Counted from the stretch's first letter, positions 46,501-58,480 are shown. The stretch is 64,000 nucleotides of DNA from Isoperla grammatica (GCA_945910005.1 OX246747.1:18067010-18131009); one strand, 5' to 3'. The notes: generated from the letters alone by a model not told the origin. A program made the numbers and translations.

Positions 46501-46700
46501 NNNNNNNNNNNNNNNNNNNNNNNNNNNNNNNNNNNNNNNNNNNNNNNNNNNNNNNNNNNNNNNNNNNNNNNNNNNNNNNNNNNNNNNNNNNNNNNNNNNN
46601 NNNNNNNNNNNNNNNNNNNNNNNNNNNNNNNNNNNNNNNNNNNNNNNNNNNNNNNNNNNNNNNNNNNNNNNNNNNNNNNNNNNNNNNNNNNNNNNNNNNN
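46501..46700. other. assembly gap (200 N)
   Basis: Exactly 200 unknown bases. Open frames spanning it are meaningless. Confidence 1.
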
Positions 46701-47107
46701 AGCAGGAGATGTGTAACGTACACTGATGGTACAACAAGCGGCGCTTATGGGTACTGTTCAATTCAATTCAATTCAATTCAATTTTTATTTTATTCTTTTC
46801 AAAAAAATAATACAGGTACAAATAATACAAAATTCAGTAACACTATATAAATGAAAAGAAGCCCACATAGGGTCACACCTCGTGTGTGGGCTGAATAATA
46901 AATAATGTATATTAATAATAATCCAAAAATGACAAAAGTAAGTGTGATACATGAAAAGCAGAACGTATATATAATAACTATGGTAGTAATACTAATTCTA
47001 AATACAAACAATAATAATAGTAATAATAACAATAAATTAATAATGCAGCATGAAAAGAAGGAATTAATCAATTGAATGTGATGTGAGTTGTTTATACATT
47101 TTATCTA

Positions 47108-47147
<40 letters not shown>

Positions 47148-47317
47148 TGATGATAGTAATAATGTAGCATGAAAATTAGGAATTAATTAAATGAATGTGA
47201 TATGAGTTGTTTATACATTTTGTTATTAAATTACCAATTTTTTGAAGAACGATGACACAGCTTGGGTTAGGTTATGTATAATATTTCTCTTAACCACCGG
47301 ACACCACATATTCTAAG

Positions 47318-50311
47318 CTAATTTTTTATTTCAAACTTGAATCTTGAAAGAGATCTCAATAATTTTATGTTTAATGGAAGTTTGTTATACATTTTAGGAG
47401 CTATATAGTCAACATGTTGCTGCCCCCTGGTTTTATATCTTTTAGGTACAAATAAAGAGTATGTATCTAAATGCCTCATATTTGATCTCGGGATTTCACG
47501 TGCTTTAAATTTATCTGGATGTTTGAAGGTATACACCAGCATAATATATATGTACATTTGGGTTAGGTCAAGGACATTCAATGTGGAGAATACTAGTGAC
47601 GTAGAATACAATTTTGGTTTTTTCAAAATTATTTTTAAAATGTTCCGTTGCATCACCCTCAACGGTTCCAACACACTTCTACTAGCCCCACCCCACCCCA
47701 GGATGCCATATTGCATCACTGATTGAGCAATTGCATAATAAATAATAACTAGCAATTGCGTACTAACAATATTTCGTAGTCTATAAAAGATATAAATAAT
47801 GTTACGCAATTTTTTAACAGTGTTTTTGACTTGTAATTGCCATTTTAAATTTTGATCAACAGTGATCCCCAAATATTGGGCGTGGGTTGCACGAGAAATG
47901 ATGTCACAATTACAGCATTGTACGTCCACAGAACACTTAGAAGTGTGTAGCATTAATAAGAAATTATCGTAAGGTTCTGTTTTTTTATTAACAGTGAAAG
48001 GGACATAAACTGTTTTAGAAACATTAATTGTAAGCAAATTGTCGTTTAACCATTGATATAATATCTTCATAGCCATATTAGCTAGCTTGTAGACTCTAGA
48101 CCAACTAGTATCAATAAACACTACAGCAGTGTCATCCGCGTATGCTATTATACTTGCCCTTATATTTAATTTAAATATATCGTTTATCTATATAATAAAT
48201 AACACTGGTCCTAACACGGTGCCTTGTGGCACTCCATAATCAATTTCTTTACTGTCACTTATGGCACTGCCTATCTTAACAACGAGATTTCGGTAACTTA
48301 AATAACTCTTGAAAAAATCCAACGCCACACCACGCACACCTATATTTACCAATTTATTTAACAGAGTAGGATGATGTACCGTATCAAAAGCTTTCGCTAA
48401 ATCTAAGAATACCCCTAAAACTTTTTTATTTGAATCTATTGAAGTGTATATTTGGCTTGTTAGTTCGTGTATGGCATCGTCTGTACCCCGTCTTGGCCTG
48501 AATCCAAACTGCTTATCAGATAACAATTTATTGTTTTCTATAAAGTTAAGCAATCTAGTTTTAATACACTTTTCTAAGATTTTTGATAAGTGGGGTAAGA
48601 CAGAGATTGGCCTATAGTTTTCCAAGAGACATTTTTCTTTACCTTTGTGAACCGGAGTAACTATTGATGTCTTAAAACAATTTGGAAAACAGCCTGACGT
48701 AATGCATAAATTGAAAATATAAGTTAGAGGGTGCGCAATTGAAAATTTTGACATTTTAATTACCTTTGCATCTATGCCGTCAATTCCGTTTGCAGAGTTA
48801 TCCTTAAGTTCCATAACATATTCCAAAACCTCCTTGTAAGTGATAGGAGTAAAAAAAATAGATTTTGACACTGGTTGGCTGTCTACCCTATTACTTCGAT
48901 TGTTAGCTTGGTTACCGGTAATTTTGTTGGCAAGTGTTCTACCTACATTTGAGAAATAATTTGCAAAATGATTGGCCACTAATTTAGGGTCAGTCGAGGT
49001 GTTACATGTGTTGCCATTTACAGTGACGCTTTGTATAGCCTCTGCGCGTTTATTTCTGAAACCTACTATATCGTTCATAGTATCCCATATTTTTTTAGTA
49101 TTTCCACTTGAATCACTTATAAGTTTTGCATAATATTCGTTTTTTGTTTTATCGATAAGATTACTTAGAAAATTTCTATACATTCTATATTTCTGTTTTA
49201 ATGAACATAGTTCCGGTATAACAGCAGATTCTGGTTGTTTATTCAACTTCCCTTCCAGTCTTTTTATTTGCGAGTGTAACTGATCTCGCCTTCTTATTGA
49301 GACAATGAGCCCTTTGGTTATCCATGGTTTTAACTTTTTATATTTGGCATTATTTCTACAACTAAATGTCTCTGTGCAATTCTCTACGTGTTTTTTAAGT
49401 GTTTTAAGAAAAGACTCCATGGCTGAGTTACAATTCGTTTCATTTAGAACACTCTCCCACATCTCAGATTCCATCACTTGTGAGAATTTAGCCGCGTTAA
49501 GAGCACTTTTAGTATAAGAAAAGTTATGAAGTTGGGTTGCAACATTTTTGTTTCTATTGCTTGAAGACACACATAAAACGGTGGGATAGTGGTCTGTTAA
49601 GGCTGTTTTAAGAATCCCCGGGACAATTTCCTCAAATTTATCAGAGTTTATAAAAATATGGTCTATACATGATCTTGAATTTCCTGAAACACGGGTCGCT
49701 AAATTTATACAAGGTATATAGCCACGCAACAGCAACATGTTAACATAATCATCTTGTATTACTTTCTTATCACTTATTAAATCAATATAAGTATCGCCCA
49801 TAATAATCTTATGTGAAGCTGGCGGTATATGTTCTAGTGCGGATTCAAGTTCATCAATAAATTTGTTTACTTTAGTAGATGGTGATCTGTAAGTTGCTAA
49901 GATGAAGTATCTTTCAAGATTCAATGTGAAATCAATGTAGGCAGAATTAGAAGATGTGATCAAAGTATCGGTTGTACACTTTGCGTCTTTAATTGTATTA
50001 TAATTAATCATGATTGCAATACCATCTGCCATTGAATTCTTGTTATTAAATAAAAAAAGAGAAGAGCCAGGTAAATCAAAGTGTTCGTCATGTGTCAAAT
50101 GTGTTTCAGTCAGTACAATTACATCAAATTTAAATTGAAGTTGATTAAGTATAACCACAAGCTGGTCAAAGTTCTTCCTTATACCCCTAATATTGACATG
50201 TATTGTCTTGAACCCAGTTTTATTACCATACACACACTGTAGGTCATGCACGTCATCTAACTCAAGAGTATTAAATATATCATTTGACAGTGACGTGTCC
50301 GACAAATCCAT
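47318..50311 (-). pseudogene. LINE ORF2: endonuclease and reverse transcriptase with one nonsense codon
   Basis: The frame is open from 50401, with the likely start at the ATG at 50311 (MDLSDTSL). The N-terminal APE endonuclease has VNIRGIRKNF, LTETHL and a late SCIDHIF...TDHYP (Ser-Asp-His type) step. RT follows with PVHKGKEK, NYRPISVLP, KQFGFRPRRGTDD, FLDLAKAFDTVHH, GVPQGTVLGPVLF and catalytic AYADDTAVVF. A TAG at 48188-48190 interrupts the frame just after LFII, where related RTs have Tyr before IND. The same frame continues to 47318 with the thumb (QSVMQYGILGWGG). No RNase H domain is seen. Apart from the one stop the frame is intact, so the copy is young. Confidence 0.92.
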
Positions 50312-50427
50312 GTTAAACTGAAAACGTTTCGCAGACAGTGAAACAATAACACAGGGATTACGAACACAATATTTATATACAATAACCACACTCAACAACA
50401 AGTCAATATTTGTGTATCCACTAACGT

Positions 50428-50885
50428 CTATGAGGGAATATCACTGGGCTTCGTGACTCGTATCACTGGCGAGTTCTCATCCTTACGTAAGAAGACCCGC
50501 CCTCCCTTAGACCACACAAACCGATATCCAATTTGGCGCTTAGCATTCCTTGCCAACCAAAACAAATTCTTATTCGCAAAAGTCAAATGTTCATTGATGT
50601 AAACGCTATTATTTGAGTTGAAGCCAAGTTCCTTTGCAAGCAAATTTTTCTTGTTTTTCATCCCGCGAAGAATATCGTCCTTCGTTTGACGACTGTAGAA
50701 CTTCGCCACAATGGCGGGTGGCTTGGGGGATTGTGTTTCTCGTTTTTTCAGTCGATGGCAGTATTCAATGTAATCGGGACTGAATTTGATACCTAGTGTT
50801 TCCGTAATTTTACGAACAATACTGTATGTATTTTCATCTTTTAGTTCCGGAACCCCTTCAAACACTAGGTTATAATTCAGCAGGG
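50428..50885 (-). CDS. LINE ORF1, C-terminal FP25K/L1-ORF1-like part (5'-truncated)
   Basis: The frame reads NYNLVFEGVPELKDENTYSI, then CHRLKKRET and AKFYSRQTKDDILRG, and ends with FVWSKGGRVFLRKDE. This is the RNA-binding, FP25K-like fold of ORF1 proteins in many invertebrate LINEs. The N-terminal coiled-coil part is missing because the element is 5'-truncated, so the Met at 50865 is internal. ORF2 opens 26 bp downstream. Confidence 0.8.
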
Positions 50886-51889
50886 TCTATTTTAACCAAG
50901 AAAAGAGGAAGCAGAGGCTTGGGTTCCCTCTGACTGCGCATTTGAGTAACTACTGGATTATCTATTCCTTGCGCTATGATTTCTTCCGTTACCCAATCTA
51001 CGCTGGTAGTCCTATCAATACCACGCAGTACAAACTTAACAGATCTTTCTCCCAGGGGGGTAAACGTGTGATACTCAGCCTTAGCCGTGTCTAGTAACTT
51101 AATCATTGCCCTGAAGTCTTCAGGTGAGTTTAAATTTAGCCTTGTAGTGCTTCCCTTGGCTTGAAAATTAAACGGGTACATGCATACGTCCCTGGCCCCT
51201 TTGGCCAGGTTGTCAAAGCTTTGAATATTTCTAATGATGATAGGGGAGGGCTTAGGTCCCTGCCTATCTTCCGCATCGTTGCCCTGAGGTGATGCCGGGG
51301 TAGGGGTGGCATTTGATTCTTCCCTTTGTTCATGGCTTGTGCCCTCGGACGCTAGAGCATCAAATCTGTTGCTTGTTTCAATCTGACTGCTATTTGATAT
51401 ATTGGCTGCTAACCTACGGGGATCCATGGCACTAACCGTTTTACTATTGGTTAATATTTTCGGCCTGTTTGTATTTGCTTTGCTAGCATTCTTAACTTGG
51501 GATTTACCCTGTTTCTTTGCAGCTACTAGGGTGAAGTTTTCTTTACCCCTTATGTTGCTCTTATTTGCATCATCCTTCATAAAATCGGCCCTATTCAGCC
51601 CTTTGCTTTTACCCGAGCTGGCTTCTAGCTCCTCAGGTTCTGATTCGTTATCATAGCTACAGCTCGACCTGCGTTGCGAGCTATGGTTTGACAGTTGGCT
51701 TATGTTGGGACTTTCAGGGGAGATAGCCTGCGGGTCAATGTCATCGCTCTCGCTGTCTGATTGTTCCGACATGGAAATTTCCATTTCATTGGCTACCTTC
51801 TTATATTCGCTGCGTGTGAGCGGCATCTCTGGGATGGTGGTAGTAGGGGGGGGGGGGGGTGGAAAGATGGGGGTGGCACTCTTGGGCAC
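50870..51889 (-). pseudogene. Jockey-type ORF1 (Gag), truncated before the zinc knuckles
   Basis: From the ATG at 51889 there are 339 codons. They include a Pro-rich start (PPPPPPP, encoded by a G run on plus), a Ser/Glu-rich acidic stretch, and the pre-C2HC Gag domain (PSPIIIRNIQSF, AEYHTFTPLGERSVKFVLRG, PLLPLFLVKI). Known Jockey Gags continue with three CCHC knuckles. Here the frame is cut at about 50885 by the LINE ORF1. It is related to but distinct from the ORF1 at 56078-57487. Confidence 0.8.
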
Positions 51890-53260
51890 CGCTACTATCT
51901 GAATAACATCTTAGAGCTGGGCCCACAAGGGAACTCTTCGAAGTTAGCAGACAGCAACGGGGGAGGTAAGAGTCACCTAAGCTGTTTGGAGGGAAGAGAG
52001 GGGGGGGGGGGAGATATTAAGAGAAACTATATCAGGCAAACAACCGGCACGTGAATAGCGTGAGTGCTGATAAGTTGATAGCACACCGCTAGTCCCGAGT
52101 GTAGGGGGGAAGAGGGGGGGGGTTAACCCTATTCTGCGAGTTGAAAGTAGCAGACATGGCGACGTTTGTTGCTGGTAGAGCCGATCAAAAAATCTCGAAG
52201 CCCCTGAGAGCCAGGCAATCCTGCGCCTCTCTAGGGGGGGGGGGGGGGGGGCAAATTGGGGGGAACCCGAGCCTCGACACAGTTGCTTGGGGTGCACAAC
52301 AGTGTTTTGGCGGGGACGAGGGGTACCACCACCACCAACAGGGTAGAGAAGGAGAGAGGTTTGTGGAAGAGATTGGCAACCACCTAGAGAGGGGGGGCGG
52401 CCCCCCACTCACCTAACTCCTAAACGTACTAACCTAAGCACTGCGTATGGGGAGCTCGCCTCTAATAGGCTTAGCCCATATGCAGCACGTCTAACTCGCC
52501 TGCTTACTTCAGGCGTTCTATGTATAAATCCCGTGGACCGGAACCGCCACCAAGGCGCAAAACCCGGCGCCTCCGGGATGACGTAAACGGCGACCCCCGC
52601 TGACGCTTGTGATCTTGGAAGACGCAGGGGAGTCGGACGATTGAGAATGCACCCTTTGGTGCCTATGAATTCTTTTAGAAGACGCGTGGGAGCATCTTCA
52701 AGTTTTCGCGGGAACACTTCGAGAGAGCCAAGCAGAGTGCGGGGCAGCGTAGCTAGGCGGGAGGGCTTGCACCGTCGTCCGCCGAGTGATGAAGAGACCG
52801 CTCGCCTCGGGAGGTATTCTTGCCAACACTCCCGGCCCTTCTTTCTTGCTCGACGTTCAGAGGTAGACTGTGTAGTGTAGTGTAGTGAAAGTGAAAGTAG
52901 TGAGTGGGTAGTCCAACAAATGTACTCACATAAATCTCCTGGCATATCCATACTGCCGACGCGGGAACCACTGGCACAGCAACCACAATTAACAAGGTCC
53001 ACTTCACTTGTCCACTTCACTTGTCACTTTACCGCACTTCCCGATATCCTTAACGCGTGTGTCTTCCTCGAGTAACCAAAAACAAATGACAAGTGGGTCT
53101 TCGTTTTGTCTTTGTTAGTGTGACCAGTTGGTGCACTAGTATCGGTACCGGCCATTTATGCGGCCATCGACCAATGACTGGGTAGTGGATATGGTCTCTT
53201 GATTGTTGCGAGTTGCGCTCACTATGGGCGCTTGGGTGTATCTCTATGATACCGGTGATG
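51890..53260 (-). other. 5' UTR-like region of the second Jockey element, with G-runs
   Basis: On minus, this leads into the ORF1 at 51889. Its upstream end (53090-53240) resembles the 5' leader of the upstream Jockey copy (57620-57800), sharing AGACCCACTTGTCAT and AGCGC-GTGAGNGC-CAACTCG words. Plus-strand G runs of 9-20 lie at 51849-51859, 51999-52013, 52105-52122, 52216-52236 and 52389-52400. A 203-codon minus frame (52409-53020) shows no recognisable domain and is probably fortuitous. Confidence 0.5.
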
Positions 53261-53263
53261 CTG

Positions 53264-56094
53264 CTAGGCCAGTTTGATGCGTTTCCGCGGTGGTCTCGTG
53301 TCTGGTTCTCCTTGTGAGGCGATCGGGCGCCTGTACTTGTCCGACGGATGGACTGTTATTGCTGCAAGGTTAGCAACGATTAGATGTTTTGATGTCCCGG
53401 CTCGTTCGTAAAACCTCTTGGAGAGCTTGTGTAAATGTGGGAGGACGTTGTCCACAACAAGCTGGTCGTTGAGTTCACGAATCGGAGTAGAGCGCGGCGC
53501 TCGGGCGATTTGGCGAAGTATTTTATTTTGTAGGCGTTGGAGCGGTAGCAGATTGGTGTCCGCTGTCCCTGCCCAGACCGGCGCTGCATACGTGAAAGTG
53601 GGCCGAAGCGCCATCTTGTAGAGTTGTATTTTTGATCTTGTGGTCAAGGAAGTAGACAGTAGGAGGGAGCGCAGGGCTCCTACTTTGCATGATGTTTTCG
53701 CGCTGACTTTGCTGATGTGTTCTCTCCAAAGGAGTTTGCTATCTAGAGTTACCCCTAGACAGTTGCTTGTTTTTGTCCACGGGACTGTTGTTCCATGTAT
53801 TTGTAATGGAGGCTCGACGCGTCCTCGTAGCGTGAATGGAGACGCAGGGTTCTTCGGCTTTCTTCTTGAGAACAGGGTGGCTGTAGTTTTGGCGGGATTA
53901 ATTGCTATGCGCCACGAGGTGTACCAAGGCATGACTGTGCTTGTGTACTCGGTTAGGCGGCGCAGTGCTAATGCTGGATGCAGGCCGGTTGCCACAGCCG
54001 AGAAGTCGTCAGCAAATAATGTGGCCGTGACGTGATCTTGGTTTGATGGTACCGGTATGTCGTGAGTGAATAAGGAGAACAGGGTTGGTCCGATTACCGA
54101 ACCCTGCGGCACTCCTGCATGTATCGGCTTGAGAGTGGACATGCCGTCTTGCCACGCGACGGCGAATTCTCGACGTTGGAGGTAAGAACGGATGAAGCCT
54201 GTCAGTTCACGAGGAATGCCGAGTCTGTGCATCTTTAGCATTAGACCATCATGCCAGACCCGGTCGAAGGCCTTCGCAACGTCGAGATAGACAGCCGTGG
54301 CGTAGTGGCGCTTGTTGAATGCCGATGTTATTTTGTCGGTCATTCTAGAGAGAGCATGAACCGTGGAGTGCCCAGGACGGAATCCATATTGGAAGTCGGG
54401 CAGCGCGCCTGATTGTTCGATAGCCTTGTTTAGGCGCCGGAGGAACACTCGCTCCAGTAGTTTCCCCAGGGTGCTGAGGAGGCTGATTGGGCGATAGCTC
54501 GTTGGCTGGGACGGTGGTTTTCCTGGTTTGCAAATTGCAATTACTCGGGCTAGTTTCCACGGCGCCGGGAAGTGCTGCATGTTGAGTGCTATGTTGAATA
54601 GCTTGACCAGATGTTCTGCTGCTTCGTGTGGTAGTTGTCGGACTAGTTGGACAGTTATGAGGTCGAAACCTGGAGCCTTCTTTGGCGGGAGCACGCTGAT
54701 GATGTCCGCGAGTTCGAACAGTGTGCATTGTTCGATGGTTTGTTCTGCTGCCGGTTGGGGGTGGTGGTTGTTTTCACACCGGTCTAGTTCGTCGAGTAGG
54801 CTTTGCGTGTCGGCCGTTGGCGGGTTGAGGGTAAACGTGTCCGCGAAGGCGTTTGCAAGTACTTCGGCTTTGTCCTTGTTAGTGAAGACGAGGCCGGTTG
54901 TGCTTGTAGTGGAGGCTCGGCCGGTCGTTTAGTTTGCAGGAGTTTTGTTAGCCTCCAGAAGTCCCGTGGGGCGCATGAACAGTCAGCGGCATCGTCAGCT
55001 TGCTTGGTGTTTGTGGCTTCAAGTTTTTCCAGTTTGGTTTCCCAGAGGTTGTTCCGATGTTCTTGTATTTGTTGTTTTATTGCGCGTGCCAGGTGATTGT
55101 ATCGACGTCGCAGGTCCGGAGTTCGATTGCGCTGCCAGAGGCGGCGGGCTGCATTTTTCAGTTCGACCGAGCGTTTGAGTCCGTGAGGGAGATCAAAGGT
55201 TGTTTTTCGCCGTGGTTCAACGCGTGGGATGGCAGTCTCGATTGAGGCTGTGATGATTGTAGTGAATTCTTGCACTGCAAGATCAAGAGCTTGCGTGGAT
55301 GCGATGGTTTCCTCGGGTGATGGAAGATTGTCGATGATCATCTGCTTGAAAAGTATCCAGTCTGCTTTATGATATGCAAGGAAGGTCCTCGGTTCTTGCA
55401 TGATGACTTCTTGTGATAGTTTCAACAAGATAGGGTTGTGATCGGAAGTTAGTTCTGCTATTGTGTGTAGCGAGTATGTGAGTGCGATGTTGTAGAGGAG
55501 TGCGATGTCCAGTACATCCGCTGTCTGGTCTGCTGTAAACGGGTAGTGGGTCGGCGATGCAGGCCCTTCCACCGTGTAGTTGTTTTGTTTTGCATGAAGC
55601 TTGAGCGTCCGTCCAGCCGTCGTTATCCTCTGCGAGTTCCAGTCATGATGTTTTGCATTTAGGTCTCCTGCAGCTATGCGTTGCTGGGTTGTGGCGGCCA
55701 GCCCGTCTAGGTCTTCTGGGAGCAGTTTCTTGCTGGGTGGGCGGTAGACTGCTACTAGCTCCAGCGGACCGGAGGGCGTGGAGAGCGCAACCCCTGTGGC
55801 TTCTATGTGACCCGTCTTCCCCGTGGAGATTGCATGATGCTTGATGCTTGTATGGATGAAGATGGCTACTCCTCCTGATGGCGGATGGTTCGGGTGCTTC
55901 TTTGGTCTGTCGGCTCTGTACATTTTGTAGCTGTCGAGACAGAATTTCACGTGGTCTTCGAGGTGTGTCTCTGACACCAGCAGCGCATGGATGCGATGCT
56001 GGTGTAGAAAGTGGTGAATTTCGCTCTTTTTGTTGTGAAGACCGTTAGCGTTCCATGCCGCTATGTTGAGTGTATTTCTACGGTGTGCTGCCAT
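53264..56094 (-). pseudogene. Jockey-type ORF2: APE endonuclease and RT, one frameshift
   Basis: The ATG at 56094 overlaps the ORF1 end by 17 bp, the usual Jockey arrangement. Residues 1-230 form the endonuclease (AAWNANGLHNK, LVSETHL, AAGDLNAKHHDWN, TSDHNPI). RT has PGFDLITVQL, SYRPISLLSTLGK, FQYGFRPGHST, YLDVAKAFDRVWH, GVPQGSVIGPTLF and catalytic TLFADDFSAVA. The 436-codon frame ends at 54784, while RT reads in another frame from about 54930 to the TAG at 53264. An indel at about 54905-54935 therefore breaks it. No RNase H domain is present, consistent with Jockey. Confidence 0.93.
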
Positions 56095-57487
56095 TGTTAT
56101 TGTTGAGGGTTGATCGAGCTGTAGCGACGAGTGTTTTAATCAGTGCTTTCACGGTTGGATTTGGGTTGAGCGCGAGGACGGCTTCCACGAGACTGTTTAT
56201 GAGCGTCCATGTTGCGTCGTCTGGTTCTCCTCCCTGGTTGGAAGTTGAAGCGTTCTGTGCCTTCGTGTTCTTGGTAGCAGGTTGTTGATGGTCTTCCCTG
56301 GAGAGATTTCTTTGCTCTTGTTGGGTCGGTTGTTCTTCTTGTGGTCGATGGTTTGGTTGGTAGATGTTTGGTTCACTGGCCCTTGAGTGGGTTGATTGCT
56401 GATAGTCTTGGGTAAGTGGCTTCTTTGCATTTGCTTGTTTGGCGGTCTCCCCGGAAGTGGCGGCCGCGTATGATAGGTTTTCCCGTCGCACCGGTTTAGG
56501 TAGCGGCTTGGGTATAGCTCGTGTGGGTCTTTGGTCGGGGCGCGCTCTGGTGTTTTGCTTGCTTCCCGTTTGCGATGCTAGCTCACGTTCATAGGCAGGA
56601 CATTTACGGTAGCTCGCAGGATGTGGTCCACCGCAATGGCAGCATGTTGCCGGGGTGTCGAGCGGTTTGGTACACCTGGTGCTTAAGTGCTCCCCTGCAC
56701 ACTTGAAGCATTTTGGTTTAGAGTCGCAGAACAGGCTGGAGTGCCCGAAGCCCTGGCAGTTGTAGCACATTCGTGCTCCTTTACCCTGTCGGTAGTGTTC
56801 TGTTGACACGCGCGAGTAGAGTAGAGTTTTAAGTTCTGAGGGGGACTTCCTGCCGGCCCCGGCTTTAGTAGTAACCACGAAGAGAGGCAGCTTAGTTTTA
56901 TTACTGTCTCTCTTGCGTAGCTGTCGCACCTCTGTGGCTGGATAACCTTGTTCGGCGAGCGCGTCTTGGACGTCTGCTTCAGGTATTGAGGCATGGAGCC
57001 CACGAATGACGAATCGATGCTGTTTTTGCTCCTCGTTAGCAAAAGTGTGATATTGCAATCGCTTTTTCTTGAGTGCTTGGATGCAGCTGCGATGATCTGC
57101 ATAGTCTTCCAGTTTGATGCTGACTGCATTGTCTGCTTTGGTCTGGTAGATCGGTTTGTTTATGGTGTTTTGCTCAACTAGAGCTCTGAGCGCAAGAAAG
57201 TTAGTCACGCTGTGAACAACGATAGGCGGTGCGTTTTCTTTACGTTTGGTAGGTTCTTGATTATGATTGCCGGTGTCCGCGGGCATTCGGTGTGCCAGCA
57301 CGGCGTACGAGTTATTTATCTTCACTTGGCCTACTGTATTCAGGTCTTCGCGAGATTGTCTTCTTGCAACTTTCTTCCGTTTCGGCTCCTCGAAACGTGA
57401 ATTATCATCCGATGCTGACTCGTCCGTAGACATGTCTTTGTCCGATCGATGTGCCTGGTCTTCCGCCCGAGTTGACCGTTCTGCCAT
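56078..57487 (-). CDS. Jockey-type ORF1 (Gag-like, three CCHC knuckles)
   Basis: There are 469 codons. A charged N-terminus with KRKKVARRQSRE is followed by the Gag pre-C2HC region (LQYHTFANEEQKQHRFVIRG, LPLFVVTTKAG). Three zinc knuckles then follow (CYNCQGFGHSSLFC; CFKCAGEHLSTRC; CCHCGGPHPASYRKC) around 56585-56770, and a Gln/Pro-rich C-terminus. It binds element RNA and forms the ribonucleoprotein that reaches the nucleus in this family. It is intact end to end. The leader extends to about 57843. Confidence 0.92.
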   Translation of the reverse strand: MAERSTRAEDQAHRSDKDMSTDESASDDNSRFEEPKRKKVARRQSREDLNTVGQVKINNSYAVLAHRMPADTGNHNQEPTKRKENAPPIVVHSVTNFLALRALVEQNTINKPIYQTKADNAVSIKLEDYADHRSCIQALKKKRLQYHTFANEEQKQHRFVIRGLHASIPEADVQDALAEQGYPATEVRQLRKRDSNKTKLPLFVVTTKAGAGRKSPSELKTLLYSRVSTEHYRQGKGARMCYNCQGFGHSSLFCDSKPKCFKCAGEHLSTRCTKPLDTPATCCHCGGPHPASYRKCPAYERELASQTGSKQNTRARPDQRPTRAIPKPLPKPVRRENLSYAAATSGETAKQANAKKPLTQDYQQSTHSRASEPNIYQPNHRPQEEQPTQQEQRNLSREDHQQPATKNTKAQNASTSNQGGEPDDATWTLINSLVEAVLALNPNPTVKALIKTLVATARSTLNNNNGSTP

Positions 57488-57843
57488 TGCTGCGATGGTT
57501 ATTTTTATTCAAGATAATATGTACCAAGCCTCTCCGAGCACGAAGCGAGACCCGCCTCGACTGTAGGTTAAAATCAGCAGCAGGCGCGAAAACAAACACG
57601 TCCGCCTCCAACGAGAGCTAGCCTGTGTGTGATGACAAGTGGGTCTCTGTCTTGTCGTATATTTATAGGTAATCAACTGCCTTCTGATTGGTCGACCAAT
57701 CGACGAGTCGGCCAGGTAGTTCGAGTTGTGCGCACTCACAGCGCTGCCAGTAGCTGTGCGAAGCGGTTGATTTTACCGAGGCTGTTGAGGCCTCCCAGCG
57801 AACGGTGCCTCGTCGGCCGCCGAGACAAGGCGACCTAGCCCCC
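57488..57843 (-). promoter_or_regulatory. Jockey 5' UTR / internal promoter region
   Basis: This is the leader upstream of ORF1. Near 57655-57670 a TATAAATATA string occurs on minus, and the AGACCCACTTGTCAT word at about 57632-57646 matches the second leader at about 53090. Jockey elements carry internal promoters; the exact start is not visible here. Confidence 0.45.
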
Positions 57844-57854
57844 TTCAATGTGCA

Positions 57855-58480
57855 CTAAAGCGCAATCGATTTTTCGATTATAACTCGAGAACCATTACCG
57901 TGATCGATATCAAAGTTGCCATTTTCCGATGTGCGCCGTTGAGCCACGTCGTTTGAGACCACTACCGGCGTCGTGACGCCAACGGTACGCTCGTGACAGG
58001 CGTTTCCGTCTTCGAGGCGGAAGGTGTTTTCCACGGGGTCCGCCCTCACTATATGGGTCCAGCGGTCTCTTCGAGCGGCGCTCCCCCCAGGGACTGCCAC
58101 TTTATCGTGGTGGGCAGGTTTGCGTGCTTTGTTGATCCCGAGAGCTATGCCGGCGGAAGCGTATGCTTCTGGTAGGGCCACCCAAGCCGGACTGGTCGAG
58201 GAGGAGAAGTCAGACGAAGTGCAGTCCACACCCCAATCCCCTTTCCCCCCCACTGTCCCATTGAATATTTCTCCTCCCACTTGACCCTGCCCTCCCTTGC
58301 TGGACTCCCGTATGACGACTCACGCGACGTACAATGGATCTGATTCGGATGTGGCTTTGTTCTTCATTATCATCTTTCTCATCTTCATTATCACCCGCTC
58401 ATCGTCTCGATTAGCCACCGTTGCATAAATATGAGACGTAAAGCCCCATTAATCAATCAATCAATCAATCGAGCGGCGCT
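57855..58480 (+). mobile_element. 3' end of a non-LTR retrotransposon with AATC tail
   Basis: The GC-rich 3' UTR has landmarks GGGACTGCCACTTTATCGTG, GAGCTATGCCGGCGGAAGC, GGTAGGGCCACCCAAGCCGG and CTGCCCTCCCTTGCTGGACTC. It ends AAAGCCCCATTAATCAATCA with AATC repeats. A relative lies inside the element at 9367-10987. No reading frame of this LINE is present, so it is a 5'-truncated insertion. Confidence 0.7.

Larger units (their letters stand above)
46757..50885 (-). mobile_element. APE-type LINE, 5'-truncated, with ATTGA-type tail
   Basis: The minus-strand element starts inside ORF1 at about 50885, continues through ORF1 (end 50428), ORF2 (50311-47318) and a 3' UTR with a TAA microsatellite (47108-47144), and ends in a TTCAA-unit tail at 46757-46780. 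It is the same family as 35080-41460. The clade (Jockey/CR1/I group) cannot be fixed by eye. Target duplications are not evident; the 5' side abuts a Jockey ORF1. Confidence 0.9.

Noticed and set aside
46364..46761. Open frames across 46501-46700
   Set aside because: They run through 200 undetermined bases and carry no information.
52409..53020. 203-codon minus frame
   Set aside because: It has no recognisable domain, is Arg/Ser-rich, and lies in the leader of a Jockey element. GC-rich sequence gives such frames by chance.
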